A stretch of 5,336 nt of DNA from NCBI GenBank assembly GCA_029932015.1, contig JAOZQW010000174.1, forward strand, positions 1 to 5,336, given 5' to 3'. The DNA comes from Candidatus Fermentibacteraceae bacterium. Its GTDB lineage: Bacteria > Fermentibacterota > Fermentibacteria > Fermentibacterales > JCC-6. Of this stretch, positions 1 to 5,165 are shown piece by piece. The notes beneath the pieces are model-generated. The model worked only from the letters and a program-made list of their open reading frames with translations. It was not told where the DNA came from and did not search any database. The position numbers and the translations under genes are program-made. Positions within the stretch are counted from its first letter, which is position 1; each line of letters begins with the position of its first letter.

Positions 1-748
1 AGAAGTGATGTCCGTTCTCGATGTACTCACCTTCAACGATATAGGAAGGGTCGCTCACAGCAGTAACGGAACCGCCACTCAGTTCTGCCTGCAGGGTGAT
101 GAATTCGTGGTAGCTTTCGGATGGTTCATTATGGACCCCCCTCCCAACGACAAGTAGAACAAGTATGAAGGAGAAGATTATCAGCAGGGTGCCCTTCAGG
201 AACTGTACGTAGGTTGTGGACTTCATACCGGCAGTTGTAACGATAAAGGTAACTATGCCGCCGACCATGACGACACCCACCCAGTGAGGGAGTCCAAGAA
301 GCGGTGTAACAAGTGCGCCTGCACCGACCATCTGGGGGATGAGATAGAATATGGAGACAATAAGCGTACTGATGGCGGCCATCAGTCGGATGCCTTTTGA
401 GTTGAACTTGGAGTCCAGTGCATCGGCGAATGTGAACTTTCCCATTCGCTTGAGCGGTTCGGCGACCACGAAGAGAGCTACAACCCATCCGGCAAGGTAA
501 CCGATGGAGTACAGAAATCCGTCGAAACCCGCGAATGCGATCATACCGCAGATGCCGAGGAAGGAGGCGGCCGATAGATAGTCACCAGCAAATGCAATAC
601 CGTTCACGGACCAGTGTATGGTCCCCCCAGCAGCGAAATAGCCTTTTGCGGACTTGGTCTTCCTGCCGAAGTAGAACGAGATACCGAGTACCATGGCGAC
701 AACTGAGAAGAATATCCCGACTGCGAGTGGCGAGGCGGTGTAGATCAT
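1..748 (-). CDS. ActP-like sodium:solute symporter (SSS family), N-terminal 249 residues; runs off the left edge
   Basis: This is an integral membrane transporter that probably couples import of acetate or another short monocarboxylate to Na+ or H+. The translation reads minus-strand from an ATG at 748 and is open to base 1. Residues 7-27 form a first membrane helix. Then come the hallmarks of the ActP/MctC branch: YFAAGG (37-42), FAGDYLSAASFLGI (53-66), FDGFLYSIGYLAGW (75-88), KFTFADAL (104-111) and IPQMVGAGALV (137-147), with further helices at about 122-137, 156-173 and 187-202. Residues 203-249 are hydrophilic and lie where ActP proteins continue with a loop, here apparently long. The start overlaps the stop of the upstream DUF485 gene (ATGA), with GGAGG at 755-759 six nt before it, so translation is probably coupled. 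Family assignment is firm. Acetate as substrate is inferred from resemblance to ActP, the DUF485 partner and the neighbouring acetyl-CoA synthetase. Only about half of a usual 500-550 residue protein is present. Confidence 0.9.
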   Translation of the reverse strand, partial: MIYTASPLAVGIFFSVVAMVLGISFYFGRKTKSAKGYFAAGGTIHWSVNGIAFAGDYLSAASFLGICGMIAFAGFDGFLYSIGYLAGWVVALFVVAEPLKRMGKFTFADALDSKFNSKGIRLMAAISTLIVSIFYLIPQMVGAGALVTPLLGLPHWVGVVMVGGIVTFIVTTAGMKSTTYVQFLKGTLLIIFSFILVLLVVGRGVHNEPSESYHEFITLQAELSGGSVTAVSDPSYIVEGEYIENGHHF

Positions 749-1050
749 TCAGAGCCTCCCTCTGTCTTCACATCGGTCGAATCAAGACGCTTCTCCATTT
801 TCGTGCACTGACGATTGTAGATCAGGCCCAGGAGGATGGCAATAACTATCAGTCCCACCCCATAGACTATCGCCAGATTCAGACCAAAGAGAATGACTGA
901 TTCCATCATCCGCGGGAAGGCTGTGTTAAGGATCACGAAGATCGCATAGATGGCCGAATAGATGAAGAACAGCCGCAGACCGGCCTTCTGCTTGTACTTG
1001 AGGAGTTCATCGCTCTCATGGTATTCTACTGCCGGTCCATGGTTCATCAT
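745..1050 (-). CDS. DUF485 family small inner-membrane protein (YjcH-like)
   Basis: This is a 101-residue protein with a hydrophilic N-terminus, a charged stretch before the first membrane helix (about 25-45), a second helix at about 53-77, and a charged cytoplasmic tail rich in K, E and D. Two helices, about 100 residues, and position directly before an ActP-like symporter are the signature of DUF485, as in the E. coli yjcH-actP pair. The family's molecular role is unproven; an accessory or stabilising subunit of the symporter is the usual suggestion. Two adjacent ATG codons occur at 1050 and 1047. The upstream AGGGG lies only 3 nt from the first but 6 nt from the second, so initiation at 1047 is slightly favoured. 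The TGA stop overlaps the symporter ATG, so the two genes share one transcript. Confidence 0.85.
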   Translation of the reverse strand: MMNHGPAVEYHESDELLKYKQKAGLRLFFIYSAIYAIFVILNTAFPRMMESVILFGLNLAIVYGVGLIVIAILLGLIYNRQCTKMEKRLDSTDVKTEGGSE

Positions 1051-1171
1051 GCACCCCTGTTCAGTTCAATGGAGAGTAATATTCAGGCAGGGATGCTTGT
1101 TTCAGGATACCTATGAGAACCGATTGTCTCCAGTATTGCGAGTCCCCTGCCGATCAAAGTTATAAGGGCGA

Positions 1172-1200
1172 TTGATACCAACATGGGCGTGTTGTGTCAA
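1172..1200 (-). promoter_or_regulatory. Candidate promoter for the DUF485-symporter pair, with an embedded dyad
   Basis: Read on the minus strand, a perfect TTGACA (1200-1195) is followed after exactly 17 nt by TATCAA (1177-1172), four of six matches to a sigma-70 -10 box. A short inverted repeat CAACA/TGTTG (1179-1183 and 1190-1194) sits inside the spacer, where a repressor could bind. About 10 nt further downstream is TTATAA (1160-1165), which could instead be an archaeal TATA box if the host is an archaeon. Both readings leave a leader of roughly 90-120 nt before the DUF485 start. This is pattern matching only and no transcript end is visible. Confidence 0.35.
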
Positions 1201-1238
1201 TCAGGCTGAGCACTCCATGAACAACAGGTCAGTAAAGG

Positions 1239-1265
1239 CGAGGGGAGCGCCAGTGGCTCCCCTCG
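1239..1265 (-). terminator. Strong GC-rich hairpin after the oxoamine synthase gene, possible terminator
   Basis: A perfect 10-bp stem (1239-1248 pairing with 1256-1265; arm CGAGGGGAGC) encloses a 7-nt loop. It lies 55 nt downstream of the stop of the Kbl-like gene and upstream of the candidate promoter of the next unit, which is where a terminator for the four-gene operon should be. No run of T follows it on either strand, so it is not a canonical intrinsic terminator. It could act with Rho, protect an mRNA 3' end, or be a processing site. The rest of the 1051-1319 gap contains the promoter-like elements listed separately and otherwise nothing recognisable. Confidence 0.45.
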
Positions 1266-1319
1266 TAATGCGCAATTTCAACCCACCAGCTCGTGGAAGC
1301 AAGTGAGTGTCCCTGTGCG

Positions 1320-2567
1320 CTAGTTCCCGTACTTCTCGATTATCTCTGACTTGCCGAGGCCGAGAATACCGTACTTCTCCCCGACCTTTCTGAAGGCCTC
1401 AACGCATTTATCCAGGTGCTCCTTCTCGTGAGCCGCAGAGAGCTGCACCCTGATCCGTGCCGCCCCCGCAGGGACAACCGGGAAGAAGAAGCCGATGACA
1501 TAGATGCCCTCTGCATACATATCGCGGGCCATATCGTTGGCCAGCTTGGCATTGTAGAGCATAACCGGGACAATTGGAGTCTCACCGGAACGGATGTTGA
1601 GACCGGCTTTCTCCATGCCCTTCCGGAAGTAATCAGTGTTCCACTCGAGTTTGTCCCTGCGCTCGGTAGAGCCTGAGATCAGGTCAATGACCTTGATCGA
1701 AGCGTTGACGATGGGTGGCGCGAGGGAGTTACTGAAGAGATATGGACGCGCCTTCTGACGGCAGAGCTCGACAATCTCCTTCCGGCCGGATACACAACCG
1801 CCTGAGGCTCCGCCCAGTCCCTTGCCGAAAGTAGTCGTGATGATGTCCACACCGTCAATAACACCGAAGTGCTCATGCGTGCCGCGTCCGGTCTTCCCTA
1901 TGAAACCGGACGCATGCGATTCATCAACGAGAAGCATCGCGTCGTACTCATTGCAGAGCGCAACCATCTCATCAAGTGGAGCAAGGTCTCCATCCATGGA
2001 GAAGACGCCATCAGTGACCACCATGCGGGTCCGCTTGTCCTGGTGGAGTTCAAGCTTCTTCCTGAGATGCTTCATGTTCATATGCTTGAACGTGTCGTAC
2101 TCGGCCGAGCAGAGGCGTATCCCATCCACCAGGGATGCATGGATGAGCCTGTCTGCGATTATGACATCATCCTGACCGAGGACTGCCTCGAACACGCCGG
2201 AATTCGCATCCATGCAGGAGGGGAAGAGCAGAGTGTCCTCCATACCCAGGAATTTCGAGACCTTGTCCTGAAGCTCCCTGTGAATGTCCTGTGTTCCGCA
2301 TATGAAACGGACTGAGCTCATCCCGTATCCCCTGGCGTCAAGCCCCTCATGGGCAGCCTTGACAACATCGGGATGACTGGAAAGACCGAGGTAGTTGTTC
2401 GCACAGAAGTTGAGCACCTTCGAAAGACTGGAGCCTTCGGGATACTCGACTGTTATCTCCGCATCCTGCGGAGAACAGATGAAACGCTTCTCCTTGAAGA
2501 GACCCTTGTCCTTGATTGCGACAATCTCTCCCGTGAAGACATTTCTCGTTTTTTCAGAGTATGCCAT
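1320..2567 (-). CDS. kbl: Kbl-like alpha-oxoamine synthase (glycine C-acetyltransferase / 2-amino-3-ketobutyrate CoA ligase family)
   Basis: This is a PLP-dependent fold-type I enzyme of 415 residues. The family joins an acyl thioester to an amino acid alpha carbon, usually with loss of CO2; Kbl itself reversibly interconverts acetyl-CoA plus glycine with 2-amino-3-ketobutyrate plus CoA. Resemblance to E. coli Kbl runs along the whole length: GLFKEKR (22-28), NFCANNYLGL (53-62), SSVRFICGTQD (84-94), DGVFSMDG (186-193), RPYLFSNSLAP (274-284) and GFFFPVVPAG (359-368). Catalytic features are all visible: cofactor-stacking His143 (IHAS), Asp215 and His218 (VDESHAS), and the Schiff-base Lys249 in TTFGKGLGG. 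The C-terminus (about 400-415) extends some 15 residues past E. coli Kbl. It is last in the operon, 9 nt after the carrier protein stop, with GAGGG six nt before the ATG and overlapping that stop region. No threonine dehydrogenase gene is adjacent, unlike the usual tdh-kbl pair. In this setting it may use an acyl-ACP rather than acetyl-CoA; product and amino acid are inference. Confidence 0.88.
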   Translation of the reverse strand: MAYSEKTRNVFTGEIVAIKDKGLFKEKRFICSPQDAEITVEYPEGSSLSKVLNFCANNYLGLSSHPDVVKAAHEGLDARGYGMSSVRFICGTQDIHRELQDKVSKFLGMEDTLLFPSCMDANSGVFEAVLGQDDVIIADRLIHASLVDGIRLCSAEYDTFKHMNMKHLRKKLELHQDKRTRMVVTDGVFSMDGDLAPLDEMVALCNEYDAMLLVDESHASGFIGKTGRGTHEHFGVIDGVDIITTTFGKGLGGASGGCVSGRKEIVELCRQKARPYLFSNSLAPPIVNASIKVIDLISGSTERRDKLEWNTDYFRKGMEKAGLNIRSGETPIVPVMLYNAKLANDMARDMYAEGIYVIGFFFPVVPAGAARIRVQLSAAHEKEHLDKCVEAFRKVGEKYGILGLGKSEIIEKYGN

Positions 2568-2576
2568 GGCCCTCCC

Positions 2577-2825
2577 TCAGCCCAGATGCTTCTGGACAAG
2601 TGAGCAGATTGAAGTTACGGTGTCGAACGCTTCGGGAGTGGCCTCTTCGTCGGAAAGACGGACCTTGTACTTGTTCTCAAGGAACCGCTTCAGAGAGACC
2701 ATTGAGAAGCTGTCGACGATACCGGAAGAGATCAGCGGGGAGTCGACTCCTACTTCCTCGTCATCGTCCTCATCGATGTACTCGTCGATGACATATTCGA
2801 GCACGACCTCTTTCATTTTATCCAT
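2577..2825 (-). CDS. Stand-alone acyl carrier protein
   Basis: This is an 82-residue acidic PP-binding protein with the four-helix ACP pattern. The phosphopantetheine attachment serine is Ser39 in GIVDSFSMVSL (35-45), and the downstream helix RFLENKYKVRLSDEEA resembles the helix II to helix III region of ACPs. The DSF rather than DSL motif, and the LISSGIVDSF lead-in, resemble discrete carrier proteins paired with AMP-forming ligases more than the fatty-acid synthase ACP. Residues 14-28 form a strongly acidic run (D and E in 10 of 15). It carries the acyl group as a thioester after arming by a phosphopantetheinyl transferase, and one is encoded in the same operon. The start ATG at 2825 has AAAGGA (2832-2837) six nt upstream; Met4 is an alternative. 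It sits 18 nt after the synthetase stop and 9 nt before the oxoamine synthase, so it is physically placed between its probable loader and its probable consumer. Confidence 0.9.
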   Translation of the reverse strand: MDKMKEVVLEYVIDEYIDEDDDEEVGVDSPLISSGIVDSFSMVSLKRFLENKYKVRLSDEEATPEAFDTVTSICSLVQKHLG

Positions 2826-2843
2826 ATCTGATCCTTTCCAGTG

Positions 2844-4592
2844 TTAATCGTCATCGAGACCGGATAGATCGCCGACATCCTCGCCCCATTCAAGGGCCTT
2901 GAGATACCTGCGGACTATCTTGCCCGAGCGTGTTTTGGGCAGCTTGTCCATGTACTCTATCTCCTGAGGCATTGCCAGAGGAGAAAGGCGCTTCCGTATG
3001 AAATTCATGATCTCCAGCTCAAGGTCATCGGAGGGCTCGAAGCCGGGCTTCAGTGTCACGAAGGCTTTGACGACCTCCATGTTCACTTCATCGGGCTTGC
3101 CAATAGCCGCTGCTTCAGCGACTGCAGGATGCTCGACGAGAGCCGATTCAATTTCGAATGGACCGACGAGATGACCACCCGTATTGATGACATCGTCATC
3201 CCTGCCGACGAACCAGTAGTAGCCGTCCTTGTCGATGCTGGCTCTGTCGCCGGAGACATACCAGAGGCTCGTGTCCGTACGGAGCTGGTCGGGCATGGCA
3301 TCGTCAGATGCGCCCACGAACTTGCTTCTGTAGATGTCAGGTTTCTTCCAGTACTGCCGGAACATCGAGGGCCATCCTGGACGGAAGGCAATGAGCCCGA
3401 CCTTCCCAGGCTCCGTCAGCGGCTCGTGGGTCTTGAGATCGAGTACGCAGGCGGTGATCCCCGGGAAAGGCATCCCCATGGATCCAGGGCGGATCTCCAT
3501 GCCGGGGTAGTTGGTGATCATCATGGCGCCGGTCTCGGTCTGCCAGAATGTGTCGTGGAACTGAAGGCCATTGAAGACCTCTCCGCTCCAGATGACAGCC
3601 TCGGCATTCAGAGGTTCACCTACGGAAGCAAGGAAGCGAAGTGAAGAAAGGTCGAACTCCTTCACCACCTCGTCCCCATCCTTCATCAGGGCGCGGATAG
3701 CGGTCGGGGCGGAGTACCAGACGGTAACCCGGTTGTCCTGTATGAACTGGTACCATCTGCGGGAGGTGAACCCTGAATCGAGTACGCACTGGGTAACTCC
3801 CAGTGACCAGGGACCTATGATGCCGTAGCTGGTTCCAGTGACCCAGCCTGGATCGGCTGTGCACCAGTAGACATCATCCGGCTTGAGATCAAGTACCCAG
3901 CTGGTCGTGAGTGCCTGTCCCCAGACAGAGCTGTGGACATGAAGGGCACCCTTCGGCTGACCGGTCGTGCCGGAAGTGTAATGAAGAACAGAGGGAGTCT
4001 CGGGAGTCGACTTGTATACATCGAATACATCGACTTTCGGAGCCTCCTCCACATCGAAGAACACCTCGTCATCCCTGAGCTTGGAGGGGTTGCCTTCGAC
4101 CACCACGATAGTCTCAAGTTCAGGAAGACGCTCACGGATCTTGCGAACCTTCTTCACATGCTTCTTCGTTGTGAGGATGGCCTTCGTCCCCGCACTGGCC
4201 AGTCTGACCTCCAGCGATTCGTCACCAAAGGCTGAGAAGAGCGGTTGGGCAATGGCTCCCAGCTTGAGTATCCCGAGGAAAGAGAAATACAGAGAAGGTA
4301 TCTTATCCATGAAGATACAGACCCTGTCTCCGGGCTTGATGCCCTGGTCCTTCAGGAACTGCGCAAATCCATTCGAATAGAGTCGAAGGTCGTCGAAAGT
4401 GTATTTTCCGCTCTTATTGCCGAAACCCTCCCATATTAGAGCGGTACGCTCTCCATGACCCTCTGCACATATCCTGTCGGAGCACATCGCTCCGATGTTG
4501 AGAAGTTCCCCGTCCTTCCAGCCCAGAGTCTCCCTGGCCTGTCCCCAATCGAAGTCGGACAGTCTTTTCTCGTAGCTGCCGATGTTGCTCAA
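2844..4592 (-). CDS. acsA: AMP-forming acetyl-CoA synthetase, AcsA type (short-chain acyl activator)
   Basis: This is an ANL-superfamily adenylating enzyme of 582 residues that makes acyl-AMP from a carboxylate and ATP, then transfers the acyl group to a thiol (CoA, or possibly the adjacent carrier protein). Order of motifs: P-loop YTSGTTGQPKG (205-215), WCTADPGWVTG (243-253), SVGEPLN (323-329), DTFWQTETG (347-355), YVSGD (445-449), hinge region GRDDDVINTGGHLVGPFEIES (463-483) and PKTRSGK with catalytic Lys558. It strongly resembles Bacillus subtilis AcsA end to end. The four residues lining the acyl pocket of Salmonella Acs (Val, Thr, Val, Trp) have visible counterparts at Val251, Thr252, Val324 and Trp350, so acetate or propionate is the expected substrate. 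Residues about 425-443 look like an insertion before YVSGD relative to AcsA. The start is TTG, supported by AAGGAG at 4598-4603. Second gene of the operon. Confidence 0.9.
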   Translation of the reverse strand: MSNIGSYEKRLSDFDWGQARETLGWKDGELLNIGAMCSDRICAEGHGERTALIWEGFGNKSGKYTFDDLRLYSNGFAQFLKDQGIKPGDRVCIFMDKIPSLYFSFLGILKLGAIAQPLFSAFGDESLEVRLASAGTKAILTTKKHVKKVRKIRERLPELETIVVVEGNPSKLRDDEVFFDVEEAPKVDVFDVYKSTPETPSVLHYTSGTTGQPKGALHVHSSVWGQALTTSWVLDLKPDDVYWCTADPGWVTGTSYGIIGPWSLGVTQCVLDSGFTSRRWYQFIQDNRVTVWYSAPTAIRALMKDGDEVVKEFDLSSLRFLASVGEPLNAEAVIWSGEVFNGLQFHDTFWQTETGAMMITNYPGMEIRPGSMGMPFPGITACVLDLKTHEPLTEPGKVGLIAFRPGWPSMFRQYWKKPDIYRSKFVGASDDAMPDQLRTDTSLWYVSGDRASIDKDGYYWFVGRDDDVINTGGHLVGPFEIESALVEHPAVAEAAAIGKPDEVNMEVVKAFVTLKPGFEPSDDLELEIMNFIRKRLSPLAMPQEIEYMDKLPKTRSGKIVRRYLKALEWGEDVGDLSGLDDD

Positions 4593-4597
4593 TTCAG

Positions 4598-4603
4598 CTC
4601 CTT
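4598..4603 (-). promoter_or_regulatory. Ribosome binding site supporting a TTG start for the synthetase
   Basis: On the minus strand AAGGAG lies 5 nt before the TTG at 4592-4590. This near-ideal site, together with conserved AcsA-like sequence from the first residues on (YEKRLSDFDW at 7-16), fixes the unusual TTG start. No ATG lies in the 48-nt gap after acpS. Confidence 0.7.
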
Positions 4604-4640
4604 CCGCGTTTCCGAGCCACGATTTCGGCGGGTCCGGGAC

Positions 4641-5027
4641 TTAGCGCTCCGTCCCCTCCATCACCACCGCGGCAATTGCGCTGCTTCTTGTATGACTGAT
4701 AGATAACCTGATATCCGTTACTCCGGTCTCCCCTGCCCTTGCAAGGCTCTTTCCGGTAAGCTGGATGCCTACCGCGCCGTACTCATCCTTGATAACCTCA
4801 ACCTGCCTGAATGTGAGACCATGAGAGAGTCCCCGGCCAAGAGCCTTGAAGACCGCCTCCTTCGCTGCGAACCTTGCAGCGTAGCTCTCCCAGGGTCTTG
4901 CCCTTGATTCGCAGTATTCGATCTCGCCAGGCAGGAACAGATCACCGGAGAGACCATCATTCTGATCGAGCCGACGCCTGAAGACATCAAGGTCGACGAT
5001 GTCAATTCCGACGCCGGTTATCGTCAA
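4641..5027 (-). CDS. acpS: Holo-[acyl-carrier-protein] synthase (AcpS-type 4'-phosphopantetheinyl transferase)
   Basis: The enzyme transfers 4'-phosphopantetheine from CoA to the conserved serine of apo-carrier proteins. The family core is intact (numbering from an upstream ATG at 5069): GVGIDIVDL (19-27) with Mg-binding Asp23, the FLPGEIEYCESR region (45-56), ARFAAKEAVFKAL (65-77) with Glu71, and SISHTRSSAIA (123-133) near the C-terminus. I place the start at a TTG at 5027, giving 129 residues that begin four residues before GVGIDIV, as AcpS proteins normally do, with AAGGAT (5034-5039) six nt upstream. The ATG at 5069 would add 14 atypical residues, has no Shine-Dalgarno, and falls at or upstream of the likely transcription start. 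It is the first gene of the operon and is encoded with the carrier protein it presumably arms. It could also be the genome's general AcpS. Confidence 0.88.
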   Translation of the reverse strand: MTITGVGIDIVDLDVFRRRLDQNDGLSGDLFLPGEIEYCESRARPWESYAARFAAKEAVFKALGRGLSHGLTFRQVEVIKDEYGAVGIQLTGKSLARAGETGVTDIRLSISHTRSSAIAAVVMEGTER

Positions 5028-5033
5028 GGAGTA

Positions 5034-5039
5034 ATCCTT
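5034..5039 (-). promoter_or_regulatory. Ribosome binding site favouring the TTG start of acpS
   Basis: AAGGAT on the minus strand sits 6 nt before the TTG at 5027. The in-frame ATG at 5069 has only AT-rich sequence (ATATTTTTCG) before it, and no purine-rich site. Confidence 0.5.
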
Positions 5040-5076
5040 CGGAAGATGGTTATCATGGCGTTCCTGCATAGATCGA

Positions 5077-5105
5077 AAAATATCAAGATGATCTCAGCTT
5101 GTCCA
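5077..5105 (-). promoter_or_regulatory. Candidate promoter of the acpS operon in the divergent intergenic region
   Basis: On the minus strand TGGACA (5105-5100) is followed after 17 nt by TATTTT (5082-5077), giving 5/6 and 4/6 matches to sigma-70 boxes. Transcription would begin near 5070, leaving a roughly 40-nt leader before the TTG start. The same AT-rich patch read on the plus strand (CGAAAAATATC, 5074-5084) resembles an archaeal BRE-TATA element that could serve the divergent gene. The patch stands out from the GC-rich surroundings; the exact assignment is tentative. Confidence 0.35.
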
Positions 5106-5150
5106 CCGACTGCGAGGGACTCATCCGCTCTTGACGAACGTTCCCCGGCG

Positions 5151-5156
5151 GGTGAT
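5151..5156 (+). promoter_or_regulatory. Ribosome binding site for the divergent glycosyltransferase-like gene
   Basis: GGTGAT, part of the canonical anti-16S complement, lies 9 nt before the ATG at 5166. It favours that start over the in-frame ATG at 5088, which lies inside the AT-rich promoter patch and would prepend 26 low-complexity residues. Confidence 0.45.
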
Positions 5157-5165
5157 GAATTCCAG

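Noticed and set aside
129..488. 119-residue minus-strand open frame
   Set aside because: It is an out-of-frame shadow of the symporter gene: its sequence is rich in R, H and C with no domain, while the symporter frame shows continuous family motifs.
1869..2315. 148-residue plus-strand open frame opposite the oxoamine synthase
   Set aside because: It is antisense to a strongly conserved PLP enzyme, has no recognisable motif and no separate regulatory context.
1320..2567. Serine palmitoyltransferase identity for the oxoamine synthase
   Set aside because: The ACP plus ligase neighbourhood recalls bacterial sphingolipid clusters, but the protein matches Kbl motifs throughout and the synthetase has an acetate pocket, so a long-chain substrate is unlikely. 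No ceramide synthase or reductase is in view.
3129..3644. 171-residue plus-strand open frame opposite the synthetase
   Set aside because: It mirrors the codon periodicity of the synthetase on the other strand; no family resemblance.
5088..5165. Extended start of the plus-strand gene at ATG 5088
   Set aside because: That ATG sits in the AT-rich promoter patch without a ribosome binding site and would add 26 low-complexity residues before a better-placed ATG with GGTGAT upstream.
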